From the NCBI GenBank assembly GCA_017993775.1, contig JAGOMA010000009.1:62001-126000 (forward strand): a stretch of 64,000 bases of DNA, read 5' to 3'. Made by a program: the position numbers and the translations under genes. This DNA is from Chloroflexota bacterium. Its GTDB lineage: Bacteria > Chloroflexota > Anaerolineae > Promineifilales > Promineifilaceae. Under the pieces are notes generated by a model. It was not told the DNA's origin and did not search any database. It saw nothing but the letters and a program-made list of their open reading frames with translations. Positions within the stretch are counted from its first letter, which is position 1. Every line of letters starts with the position of its first letter. Shown piece by piece: positions 1-8,571 of the stretch.

Positions 1-2358
1 GCGCCAGGTAACCGGCTGGCCGCCGCCGCCATCGACGACGGGCGGCAGCGTGTGCGGCAGCTGCAAGGTGACGATATGTTTGGGGGCGACGGCCATGCGC
101 CAACCCGCTTGACTGCCCCAGACATCGGTTTGCCGGTAGCTGTGGGCGAGCGGCTGCACGGCCGTTGTCGGATTGTACAGGCGGGCCAGGATACGGCCGT
201 CGCGGACAGAAAGGCTGCTTAACGGCAGCGATTCTGGCAGCAGCGACCAGACGCGCCGATTGCCCTTGCTCTGTTTGCGCGCGATGAGCAGCGGATTTTG
301 ATAAGCGGCGTTTAGCTGCTGCAAGGCCATGCTGTCTGGGGCAAACGCGCCGACGGCGATGGCTACTTCGTGGCGCACAAGGCGCTCGCAGCGGGCATCG
401 GGCACATAAAAGAAGGGGCCGGCGTCGCCAATTCTGTCGGGTAAATCGGCTTTGGTGAGCCATTCCACGGACCGGCGCAAAATCAGAGACAGGTCGCCAG
501 AGCTTGTGGCGGAGTAGGCGTGAAGACCTTTGGCAAGAACGGCCGTGCTGCGTTCACCATTGGTCACGGCGATAAAATCGTGAAACGGAAAATCGGTCAC
601 ACGGCCCAATTCGCGCTGCCCGATCAAGACCTTTTGCAAGTCGGCGGGGAGCTGCCGGGGCAGTAAATCGTCGTCTACCGGCGCGCGTGACACCACATCG
701 AAAGGCATTCCCGCCGCGATGTCGCCAGACAGGCCGGTGGCAAAGGTCATCTCCACCCGCAGATCCGTGCCACGAGAGTCCAAATCAACCTGCCAGCGTA
801 ACAGTGCGGAATAGTCAAAAATCAGCCGAATGTCAGCTTTGACGTTTGCCGATTCGTTTTGCCAGGCAGCCGAGAAGGTAATTTCGCAGTGCTGCGCGGA
901 TTTTTTGGCGATGATGGGGGGTGCAGACGGCCGTAATTCGCCCAACAATTCCCCTTTTTGCGCGGAGTAGGTATCGCCTGTTTCGGCCCAAACCAGCAGC
1001 CGACCCATGTTTTGCCCGTCGAGTTGCAGCCACCCATCCGGCGAGAGAACGGCCGTGTAATGCTCGTTTTGCCAGATAAAAGGCGTCGTGATGGCTTCGT
1101 TCACCAGAGTAATGGGCAGTCGTTTTTGCACCGGCCAGACGCCGATGCCCTCGGTTTCGGCCCAAAGCAATTCGCCATTCACGGCCTGCCAGACGGCCGT
1201 GGCAAAGGGCTGCGTGCTGATGGCGTAATCGCCTGGGGCAAACGCTTGCAGGATCGCCGCCAGCGACGATTGGGCCTCGTCGGCGATGGCGTCGAACGCC
1301 TGCCGGTAGCTGTATTCCATCTTTTCATGCACCTGATCGATGCTGACGCCGCAAATGCAGTCGTGGACCGCGTTTTGCAGCAGCAGGCGTTCCCAACGCT
1401 CGATGTCGGCGGCGGGATAGGCGCGCCCGCGCAGCCGGGCCATCGCGGCCAGCGGCTCGGCCACCTGAAACAACATCCGCTGGCAATCGTGGGCCATCAC
1501 CTTCAGGTAGGTGCGTGTGGAATATACGCCGGGAAACGTGGCCCCAAATTTGCCGGAGTTGAGTTCGCCATGAATGACCGGCATGGGCATATTTTGCTGC
1601 GCGATGTGGCGGACAAAGGAGGTGGGCGTGGCTTGCTGAAGTGCGATTTCTGGGTTGATTGGGCCGGCTTGTCGGAAGAACGTCAGGGGATCTTCGGGGT
1701 TGTCTTCCAGGTCGTAGCCGTCGAAGAGAGGGATGTCGGGTGTGGGGTAAAACGGCCGTAACTTACCCACCTCGCCTTCCAACCGCTGCACCCCAATCTC
1801 CGGCGCATGGGTCACGCCATACAGATTGCGATAGCCGCCAAACAGATCCACGGCCAACACGTCGCTGCCGTCTGCGCCTTGCCACTGGAAATAGGGCGCC
1901 AACTGCGGCACGCCACGCCAGACAAAGACGGCATCCAGGCCAAACATGCGGTGAAGCTGTGGCGATTGGCTGATGTGACCGAAGGTATCCACCAGCCAGC
2001 CCGTTTCCATCGCTGCGCCAAGACGCTGAAGGTCGAGACGGCCGTTCATCAAATTGCGCACCAACAACTCCCCACTGCTGATCTGCCAATCCGGCTGGCA
2101 ATAATAAGGGCCAATCAACAGCTGGTTCTGCTTAACCAACGCCGCCACCCGCGCCGCATACTCCGGCGCAACGGCCAACAAATCTTCAATAACCAGCGTC
2201 TGCCCATCCAGCAAATAGCAAAAATCAGGGTTTTGCGCTACCAGTTTCTCCAATTTATCAATCAGACCGGGAATCCAGCGGCTGGTATACACCGACGTTA
2301 AAAACCACTCGCGGTCCCAATGGGTATGGTTGATGACGTGAGCAATGGTCTCAGGCAT
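1..2358 (-). CDS. GH38 alpha-mannosidase, 3' end cut by window
   Basis: Open for 786 codons from an ATG at 2358 to the window edge without a stop. It is a retaining alpha-mannosidase of family GH38. The N-terminus holds the zinc-binding HTHWDREW motif (His11 to Trp18), the catalytic nucleophile is Asp124 in the LVDTFGH motif, and the second metal pair is His332-Asp333 in AVHDCICG. The visible C-terminal part reads as the beta-sandwich domains, so probably only a few dozen residues are missing. The start overlaps the stop of the upstream ABC ATPase gene by 8 bp, which suggests translational coupling. As the last visible gene of a sugar ABC operon it probably trims alpha-mannosides imported by that transporter. 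No signal peptide is present, so it should be cytoplasmic. The exact linkage hydrolysed cannot be told. Confidence 0.9.
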   Translation of the reverse strand, partial: MPETIAHVINHTHWDREWFLTSVYTSRWIPGLIDKLEKLVAQNPDFCYLLDGQTLVIEDLLAVAPEYAARVAALVKQNQLLIGPYYCQPDWQISSGELLVRNLMNGRLDLQRLGAAMETGWLVDTFGHISQSPQLHRMFGLDAVFVWRGVPQLAPYFQWQGADGSDVLAVDLFGGYRNLYGVTHAPEIGVQRLEGEVGKLRPFYPTPDIPLFDGYDLEDNPEDPLTFFRQAGPINPEIALQQATPTSFVRHIAQQNMPMPVIHGELNSGKFGATFPGVYSTRTYLKVMAHDCQRMLFQVAEPLAAMARLRGRAYPAADIERWERLLLQNAVHDCICGVSIDQVHEKMEYSYRQAFDAIADEAQSSLAAILQAFAPGDYAISTQPFATAVWQAVNGELLWAETEGIGVWPVQKRLPITLVNEAITTPFIWQNEHYTAVLSPDGWLQLDGQNMGRLLVWAETGDTYSAQKGELLGELRPSAPPIIAKKSAQHCEITFSAAWQNESANVKADIRLIFDYSALLRWQVDLDSRGTDLRVEMTFATGLSGDIAAGMPFDVVSRAPVDDDLLPRQLPADLQKVLIGQRELGRVTDFPFHDFIAVTNGERSTAVLAKGLHAYSATSSGDLSLILRRSVEWLTKADLPDRIGDAGPFFYVPDARCERLVRHEVAIAVGAFAPDSMALQQLNAAYQNPLLIARKQSKGNRRVWSLLPESLPLSSLSVRDGRILARLYNPTTAVQPLAHSYRQTDVWGSQAGWRMAVAPKHIVTLQLPHTLPPVVDGGGGQPVTWR

Positions 2359-3442
2359 ATAAAACCTTTCCGCTTTCACGGTCTACCCAGCGAATCTTAT
2401 CGGCCGGAAAACGCAGCCAAATATCTTCATCCGGCGCAGTGCGAAACGTTGGGTGCGTGGCCACTTTCACCGTATCCTGACCAATCTTCACCGTGAGCAA
2501 ATTCTGCGAACCTAACGGTTCCACCACCAACACACGCACCCTCAACGCCTCGTCCTGCGGCGTATTAAATGCCTCCATATTTTCCGCGCGGATGCCTATT
2601 GCCACCTGCCGGCCATCATACGGCTTAAGCATCGGCAACATCGCGCTGCTCGGCTGCAACGAAAACTCGCCAATCTGCACAGACAGATCACCATGCTCGT
2701 GCTGAACCTGCCCCACCATAAAGTTCATCGGCGGATTGCCGATAAAACCACCCACAAACTGGTTGGAAGGTAAATCGTACACAGTGGTCGGCTCGTCAAT
2801 CTGCTGGATGATGCCATCTTTCATGACAGCAATGCGGTCGCCCATGCTCAAAGCTTCAATTTGGTCATGGGTCACATAAATCGTTGTGGCGTTTAGCTCG
2901 TGGAGCAGACGTTTCAGTTCGGCGCGCATTTCCAGCCGCAGCAGCGCATCCAGATTACTGAGCGGCTCGTCCATCAACAGCACTTCGGCATCCATGGCGA
3001 TGGCTCTGGCCACGGCCACGCGCTGCCGCTGCCCGCCGCTCATCTTGCTCGGGAAGCGATCCAACATTTTCTCGATGTGCATCATTTCCGCCGCCCGGTT
3101 GACCCGCCTTTTAATTTCCTGGTCTTCGGCTTTGCGCATTTTCAGGCCAAAGGCGATGTTATCGTAGACCTTCATGTGCGGGAAAATGGCGTAACTTTGG
3201 AAAACCATAGAGATATTGCGGTCGCGGGGGGGCAAATAGGTCACATCACGGCCGCCAATACTGATGCGCCCTTCGTCGGCCATGCCTAAGCCGGCGACCG
3301 CGCGCAGGAGCGTGGTCTTACCACAGCCGCTTGGCCCCAACAGCACCACAAATTCTCGTTCGGCAATCGTCAGGTTTGCTTTATCCACAGCGACAAAATC
3401 ACCAAAACGTTTAACTACATTTTCAATCTTAATCTCAGCCAT
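2351..3442 (-). CDS. Sugar ABC transporter ATP-binding protein (MalK/MsmK/UgpC type)
   Basis: A 363-residue ATPase that powers carbohydrate import at the inner face of the membrane. Visible motifs are Walker A GPSGCGKT (36-43), Q-loop Gln82, signature MSGGQ (134-138), Walker B LLMDEP (155-160), D-loop and H-loop His192. They are followed by the roughly 130-residue C-terminal OB-like regulatory domain usual in MalK/UgpC proteins. The ATG at 3442 is chosen because an AGAGGA Shine-Dalgarno precedes it; an upstream in-frame ATG at 3472 has none. It lies 42 bp after the MalG-like permease gene and overlaps the mannosidase gene by 8 bp. ATPases of this type often serve several sugar importers, and the xylan-type operon at 33-42 kb lacks one, so sharing is plausible (inference). 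Confidence 0.95.
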   Translation of the reverse strand: MAEIKIENVVKRFGDFVAVDKANLTIAEREFVVLLGPSGCGKTTLLRAVAGLGMADEGRISIGGRDVTYLPPRDRNISMVFQSYAIFPHMKVYDNIAFGLKMRKAEDQEIKRRVNRAAEMMHIEKMLDRFPSKMSGGQRQRVAVARAIAMDAEVLLMDEPLSNLDALLRLEMRAELKRLLHELNATTIYVTHDQIEALSMGDRIAVMKDGIIQQIDEPTTVYDLPSNQFVGGFIGNPPMNFMVGQVQHEHGDLSVQIGEFSLQPSSAMLPMLKPYDGRQVAIGIRAENMEAFNTPQDEALRVRVLVVEPLGSQNLLTVKIGQDTVKVATHPTFRTAPDEDIWLRFPADKIRWVDRESGKVLYA

Positions 3443-3484
3443 TTTAATCCTCTTAACCCCAATGGTCCGCATATCATTGAGTGA

Positions 3485-4369
3485 TTACTTGGTGATCTGA
3501 CCCCACATATTGAACAAATAGCGCCGAATGATAAAGATGAAGATCATCGAAGGGATCAGCATAAAAAACGCGCCGGCAAACTGGTAAGCCTGGGACGATT
3601 GTCCCAGGGTATTAAAGACTTGCGCCGGTAAGGTGCGATGCTGGATAGTCAACACACTGGCCGCAAACACCTCATTCCAAGACATAACGAAGGTAAAAAT
3701 AGCCGACGCCGCGATACCGGGCAGCACCAGCGGGAAAACTACCTGGCGGAACGCCTGAAAGGGCGTGCAGCCAAATACTTTGGCCGCTTCTTCCAGTTCA
3801 TAAGGCACGCTGGCAAAAACGCTGCCGATAATCAGGATGGTTGTGGGCAGGGTCAAGGCAGTGTGCATCAACGCCAAACTGTAGATGCTGTCGAAGATGT
3901 TGAAATTGATAAAAACCACGACCAGTGGAATCGCCAGCACCACGATGGGAAAAGCGCGAACCATTAAAATTGCCAGCCGGTAGGTGTCACGGCCGCGAAA
4001 AATGTAGCGAGAGGTGGCGTAACCGGCCGGGGCGGCAATCAAAGTAGAAAGCACCAGCGTAATCAATGCCACCAGCACACTGTTGATAATGCCAGGCACA
4101 ATGCCTTCCGAGGCCAGGAAAAATTTCAGGGTGGTCAGCGAGAATTCAATGAAGGGCAGCACACCTTTGGGGTAGGCACGCACATTTTCCGGCGTGGTCA
4201 GGGCCATGGAGGCAATGAACCAGATGGGAATGAGAATCCACAGAACAATGAGGATGGCGACGAGGTAGGTGAAGCTGCGCCGTATTTTTTGCTGCCGCAG
4301 CATTTTGCGATGGATCGCCCGCACTTCCGGGGATACCTGAACAGGGTTGTTTTCAGTTAAGGCGCTCAT
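3485..4369 (-). CDS. Sugar ABC transporter permease, MalG-like
   Basis: A 294-residue inner-membrane permease with about six transmembrane segments. The cytoplasmic EAA loop that docks the ATPase is visible at residues 193-219 (EEAAKVFGC...LPGI). The N-terminus has a short cytoplasmic stretch and a first membrane helix at about 33-57, followed by the external TTPENV-type segment common in MalG/LacG proteins. Its ATG overlaps the stop of the MalF-like gene by 4 bp (ATGA), so the two halves of the channel are translationally coupled. The substrate is not defined by the sequence; the operon context points to mannose-containing oligosaccharides. Confidence 0.93.
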   Translation of the reverse strand: MSALTENNPVQVSPEVRAIHRKMLRQQKIRRSFTYLVAILIVLWILIPIWFIASMALTTPENVRAYPKGVLPFIEFSLTTLKFFLASEGIVPGIINSVLVALITLVLSTLIAAPAGYATSRYIFRGRDTYRLAILMVRAFPIVVLAIPLVVVFINFNIFDSIYSLALMHTALTLPTTILIIGSVFASVPYELEEAAKVFGCTPFQAFRQVVFPLVLPGIAASAIFTFVMSWNEVFAASVLTIQHRTLPAQVFNTLGQSSQAYQFAGAFFMLIPSMIFIFIIRRYLFNMWGQITK

Positions 4370-5760
4370 CCGACTGTCTCCTCCTGGGTACGAATGGTGC
4401 GCAGGTAGAAAATGGCGCTAACCATGGATATAAGCAAAATCAATCCGGCATACGAGGCGGCTACGTTGAGATTACGAAAATCGTAGTATTGGCGATAGGT
4501 TTCGTTGGCCAGCACCGTGACCACGTCGCCACCGCTTAGGGCAACGACGACGGCGAAGACTTGCAGGGCGAGGATGGTGCGTAAAATTAAGGCCACCTGC
4601 AAACTGGGCCGCAGGAGGGGCAAGATGATGTACCGCAGCCGCTGCCAGAGGCCTGCGCCAAATAGTTCGGCTGCTTCCAGCACCTCGGTGGAGATGGCTT
4701 GCAAGCCGGAAACGACAATGACCATCACAATGGAAGTGGCGCGCCACACCTCAGCCAGGACAATGGCGATGATGATCCAATAACGGGTTTCGGCCGATAG
4801 ATACGTGACCGGCGCGTCGATGAGTCCCAGGCCTTGCAAGATGGTGTTGAGATAGCCATTGGTGGTGAAAATGGAAAACCAGACGATGCCGATAGCCAGG
4901 TCGGAGGCGGCGAGCGGGATGGCGAATATGTAGAGAAAGAGGCTGCTTAGTTTCAGATTGGCCTGGATGACCAGGGCCATGATAATGGCCAGGACAAATT
5001 GAATGGGGATGATGATGACGATGAGTAACAAGGTGGTGCGCACGGCCGGCCAGAAGAAGCGGTCGTTGACCATGCGGGAGAGGTATTTGGAGGTGAGTTC
5101 GCCGGTGTTGCCGCGATCGACACGGCCGTTTTCCCCTTCGCCAAACACCTGAATATACCGCGACTGCGCCCAACCTTCGATCATCTCCCCGTTTGCCGTT
5201 TCACCAGCCACCCGATACCACACTTCCAGAACAACCTGCTCGGAAATGGCTACTTCGGCACGCGCCTCGAGTTGACCGATGATGGGGCTGTCTTCATTGG
5301 CGTCGGCGTAGACGGCCGTTAACGGGTCCGACTCCGCGCCTAATTTCGACCTCACCGTACCCAGAACCGGCGCGCCATCCACGGCCGTCTCCCGGATACG
5401 AATCCGGCTTTCGGCCACCCAGCCGGCAACCGCCTGCCCAGCCGGGCCAACCCCGTCGATCTTAAACCAGGTGTCTGTCAGCAGATTTTGCTCCGCCAAA
5501 TCTTCCGGCGGCACAAAATTGCCCTGCCTATCAGAAATTGTCACCGATACGCCTTGCGGCAACAACCCCACCAGCGCACTGTCCTGGGACGCCTCGGCGT
5601 TTAATGACAGCGACGCTTCGTCATCCCAAACCGCCAACGCTAACCCACGCACCATCGGCCAGGCAAAAAACAAGACCAGATAAATCAGCGATGGCAGGAT
5701 AAGCAGATATGGGGCCCAAACAAACTTCTTGCGATTGACTGTCTGTTGTGCTGCGCTCAT
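4366..5760 (-). CDS. Sugar ABC transporter permease, MalF-like, with two SH3b-like domains in the first external loop
   Basis: A 464-residue permease. The core is ordinary: TM1 at about 18-45, then after residue 230 the remaining membrane segments and an EAA loop (VLEAAELFGAGL). Between TM1 and TM2 sit about 180 extra residues that read as two bacterial SH3-like units. The first (about 50-122) runs from ALVGLLPQGVSVTI through WFKI to GWVAESRIRI. The second (about 147-206) runs from SPIIGQLEARAEV through WYRV to GWAQSRYIQV. Both share the pattern 'x-x-I/L-G-x-L ... W-Y/F-K/R ... G-W-hydrophobic-x-S-R'. E. coli MalF also has a large external loop (P2), but of a different fold. The loop would face the binding protein or the wall. 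The start is the ATG at 5760; the gene follows the binding-protein gene after an 80-bp gap containing a hairpin. Confidence 0.9.
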   Translation of the reverse strand: MSAAQQTVNRKKFVWAPYLLILPSLIYLVLFFAWPMVRGLALAVWDDEASLSLNAEASQDSALVGLLPQGVSVTISDRQGNFVPPEDLAEQNLLTDTWFKIDGVGPAGQAVAGWVAESRIRIRETAVDGAPVLGTVRSKLGAESDPLTAVYADANEDSPIIGQLEARAEVAISEQVVLEVWYRVAGETANGEMIEGWAQSRYIQVFGEGENGRVDRGNTGELTSKYLSRMVNDRFFWPAVRTTLLLIVIIIPIQFVLAIIMALVIQANLKLSSLFLYIFAIPLAASDLAIGIVWFSIFTTNGYLNTILQGLGLIDAPVTYLSAETRYWIIIAIVLAEVWRATSIVMVIVVSGLQAISTEVLEAAELFGAGLWQRLRYIILPLLRPSLQVALILRTILALQVFAVVVALSGGDVVTVLANETYRQYYDFRNLNVAASYAGLILLISMVSAIFYLRTIRTQEETVG

Positions 5761-5802
5761 GGCAAAACACCTTTACAAATCATTCGTGCATGCAAATAAA
5801 AT

Positions 5803-5830
5803 GGCGGGGCGTGTGTTTGCACGCCCCGCC
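5803..5830 (-). terminator. Hairpin between binding-protein and permease genes
   Basis: A perfect 11-bp GC-rich stem (arms 5803-5813 and 5820-5830) with a 6-nt loop. On the transcribed strand it is followed by an AT-rich run (ATTTTATTTG). In operons of this type such a hairpin commonly stops part of the transcription or protects the 3' end of the binding-protein mRNA, giving more binding protein than permease. The role is inferred; the structure is seen. Confidence 0.65.
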
Positions 5831-5840
5831 GTAGATAAAG

Positions 5841-8471
5841 TTAATCGTTAACCTGGCAAGGCCCGACGCTGGCCGGATCAGGCGCCCAGCACGGCGCGCC
5901 TGTTTCGTCCATCAGGGCTTGCAAGTTCGCGGCTTCCTCATCCAAAACAGTTTGGATGTCTTCACCGTTCAGAACGACACGATCAAACGCATTGCGAAAG
6001 ATCTGGTTAATCTCCCCGCCGCGCTCGCCCAAACCAACCGGCAGCAGCGCCGGTAAGGCGTCGGCGGCGTTGGCCTGCGCCGAAACCGCGCCCGCTTCGA
6101 TGCCGATACCTACCGGCACGCTGCTGGTATCCACGCCGCCAACCACCGGGAAAAAGCCCAGTTCGTTCAGGACCAATGCCTGGACATACGGCCGTGTCAG
6201 ATACTCTATCACCGCCGCGCCCGCCGCCGGGTCTGGCGCGTCAGCCGGAATACCCAGCCCAACAACCACCGGCATAAAGCCGCGCCCTGCCGGACCAGCC
6301 GGAGCGGGAAACGCCACAAACTGCTCAGGCTGCGTGTTAAACGCATCCAACAAACGCGCCGTATGGTCAAACGCCACCCAAACTTCGCCAGCCAACAACG
6401 GCTCTTGCATAAACTCGTAATTGATCGATTCCGGGTGAATCGTCGGCCACAGGCTGTCACGCGCCCAGGCCAACATCGCCGCCGCGTCGGCGCTCTTGAA
6501 GTTAGTCACCATGCCGCCGGTAAACGAAGGCCACAGGTACCCTTCCAGAAAACGATGGAACAAGCCCGCTTGCGGCAAACCACACTTCGGCTCGCCCGTT
6601 TCGTCCAACAAGTTTTGGCACCACTGGCCGAATTGTTCCCAGGTCAGCGCGTTTACATCCGCGCCGTCGGGCAAGTAAGCCAGAGCATCTACGTTGGCGG
6701 CCATAATGTAGGTCGCCTGCATCCAGGGGATGTAATTCAAAAAGTCATCGGTTCCCAGCAGGCCGGTTTCTAAGAAGGCAGGAGCCAAATCCCGGTCGGC
6801 CATCAGGTCATCGGCCACGTCAATAACGTTCATCAGAGCATTTTCGCGGGCCAGGGGCGGGAATGTGCCGTGCAGCGCCCCAATCACGTCGATTTCGCCT
6901 TTGCCCGACTGGGCGCCGGCCAAAACCAGATCGATCAACGGGCCTTCTTCGGAGCCGGTAAAATCAAAGCCGCCCTGTTGCAGAATGGCGCGGAACTTTT
7001 CCTGCTCTTCAATCGGCACAAACTGCGTGGAGAAGAATACGGCCGTGCTCGTTCCCGCCGGCGCCATAGACGCTTCCGGTGCTTCGCCCAAAGGCGCTAC
7101 CTGGCACGGACCATCACTCGGCGCATCGGGCGCCCAGCAGGGCGCGCCAGTTTCATTCATCAGCGCTTGCAGGTTGCCGCCTTCTTCGGCCAAGACAGCC
7201 TGGACATCTTCGCCATTCAGAACCACACGGTCGAAAGCATTGCGGTAAATCTGGTTGATTTCGCCGCCGCGATCGCCCAAACCAACCGGCAGCAAGGCCG
7301 GTAAGGCGTCGGGGGAGTTGGCCTGCGCGGCGACTGCGCCGGCCTCAATATCCACACCAGCCGGTAAATTAGACGTGTCCACGCCATCAACAACCGGGAA
7401 AAAGCCCAAATCGCGTAAGACCGCGCCTTGCACGTCTGGCCGAGTCAGGAATTCGATGACCGCTGCGCCAGCTTCAGGATTGGGCGCGTCGGCCGGGATG
7501 CCCAGGCCAACCACAACCGGCATAAAGCCGCGTCCGGCCGGACCGGCGGGCGCGGGGAAAGCAATAAATTGGTCTGGCTGGGCGTTAAAGGCATCCAATA
7601 ACCGGGCTGTATGGTCAAAGGCTACCCAAACTTCGCCGGCCATCAACGGTTCTTGCATGAATTCGTAGTTGATGGATTCGGGGTGGATGGTGGGCCACAA
7701 GGTGTCGCGCGCCCAAACCAGCATATCCATGGCCGCTGTACTTTGGAAATTGGAGACCATGCCACCGGTAAAGGAGGGCCACATATACCCTTCCAGGAAG
7801 CGGTGGAATAGACCGGCTTGCGGCAGGCCGCACTTTGGTTCGCCGGTTTCGCTCAGGATGTTTTGGCACCATTGGCCGAATTGTTCCCAGGTGAGCGCGT
7901 TGATGTCTGCGCCGTCTGGCAGGTAGGGCAGGGCTTCGGTGTTGGCGGCCATGATGTAGGTGGCCTGCATCCAGGGGATGTAATAAAGGAAGTCTTCGGT
8001 GCCGAGCAGGCCGGTTTTGAGGTAAGCCGGGGCAAGGGTGCGGTCGGCGGACAAATCGTCGGCGATGTCGATCATGTTCATCAGGGCGTTTTCACGCGCC
8101 AGGGGCGGAAAGGAGCCGTGCAGTGCGCCAATCGCGTCGATTTCGCCTTTGCCAGACTGTGCGCCAGCGAGAACCAGATCGAGCATGGGGCCTTCTTCGG
8201 AGCCGGTAACATCAAAACCGCCTTCTTGGAGAATGGCGCGGAATTTTTCCTGCTCTTCTACCGGCACAAATTGGGTTGAAAAGAAGACAGCGTTGGCGGA
8301 AGTTAGGCTGGGGGTATCGGCTGGGGGTTCTACGGCCGTTTCGGCTGCCGCTTCAGTGGCCGCTGGCGGCACGGCCGTTGCCGGTTCCTGGGTGGTTGTG
8401 CTGCCGCCGCAAGCAGCCAGCAGTATAACCATGACCATCAGGAACGCAAAAACCTTCAGAGATTTGGACAT
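5841..8471 (-). CDS. Sugar ABC transporter solute-binding lipoprotein, internally duplicated
   Basis: An 876-residue lipoprotein with lipobox LLAAC (Cys21) and a Pro/Thr/Ala-rich linker. After it come two near-identical copies of a COG1653-type sugar-binding protein. The DNA repeat period is exactly 1248 bp (416 codons): for example the start of the AVFFSTQFVP segment recurs with this spacing, and both copies end in a GAPCWAPD...GPCQV block. The normal family length is about 420-450 residues, so this is a fused dimer of whole domains rather than a long single domain. Joining residues are LGEAPEASMAPAGTS. The ATG at 8471 has a GGAGGAG ribosome site. It is the first structural gene after lacI (100 bp gap) and captures the sugar outside the membrane for the permease pair downstream. 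Fusion may raise local binding capacity, or the copies may differ in specificity. Confidence 0.93.
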   Translation of the reverse strand: MSKSLKVFAFLMVMVILLAACGGSTTTQEPATAVPPAATEAAAETAVEPPADTPSLTSANAVFFSTQFVPVEEQEKFRAILQEGGFDVTGSEEGPMLDLVLAGAQSGKGEIDAIGALHGSFPPLARENALMNMIDIADDLSADRTLAPAYLKTGLLGTEDFLYYIPWMQATYIMAANTEALPYLPDGADINALTWEQFGQWCQNILSETGEPKCGLPQAGLFHRFLEGYMWPSFTGGMVSNFQSTAAMDMLVWARDTLWPTIHPESINYEFMQEPLMAGEVWVAFDHTARLLDAFNAQPDQFIAFPAPAGPAGRGFMPVVVGLGIPADAPNPEAGAAVIEFLTRPDVQGAVLRDLGFFPVVDGVDTSNLPAGVDIEAGAVAAQANSPDALPALLPVGLGDRGGEINQIYRNAFDRVVLNGEDVQAVLAEEGGNLQALMNETGAPCWAPDAPSDGPCQVAPLGEAPEASMAPAGTSTAVFFSTQFVPIEEQEKFRAILQQGGFDFTGSEEGPLIDLVLAGAQSGKGEIDVIGALHGTFPPLARENALMNVIDVADDLMADRDLAPAFLETGLLGTDDFLNYIPWMQATYIMAANVDALAYLPDGADVNALTWEQFGQWCQNLLDETGEPKCGLPQAGLFHRFLEGYLWPSFTGGMVTNFKSADAAAMLAWARDSLWPTIHPESINYEFMQEPLLAGEVWVAFDHTARLLDAFNTQPEQFVAFPAPAGPAGRGFMPVVVGLGIPADAPDPAAGAAVIEYLTRPYVQALVLNELGFFPVVGGVDTSSVPVGIGIEAGAVSAQANAADALPALLPVGLGERGGEINQIFRNAFDRVVLNGEDIQTVLDEEAANLQALMDETGAPCWAPDPASVGPCQVND

Positions 8472-8571
8472 TTTCTCCTCCTATCAGAGATATTCACAAG
8501 TGGTTGAAATACGAGGTTGGTCAGATTTTAATGGGGATACAGGTGGTTTGTTCGCTCGATTGTCACCTCCT

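Noticed and set aside
958..1761. A 267-codon plus-strand frame across the mannosidase gene
   Set aside because: It lies opposite a GH38 gene with all its active-site motifs intact and has no recognisable protein pattern; it is a shadow of the high-GC coding strand.
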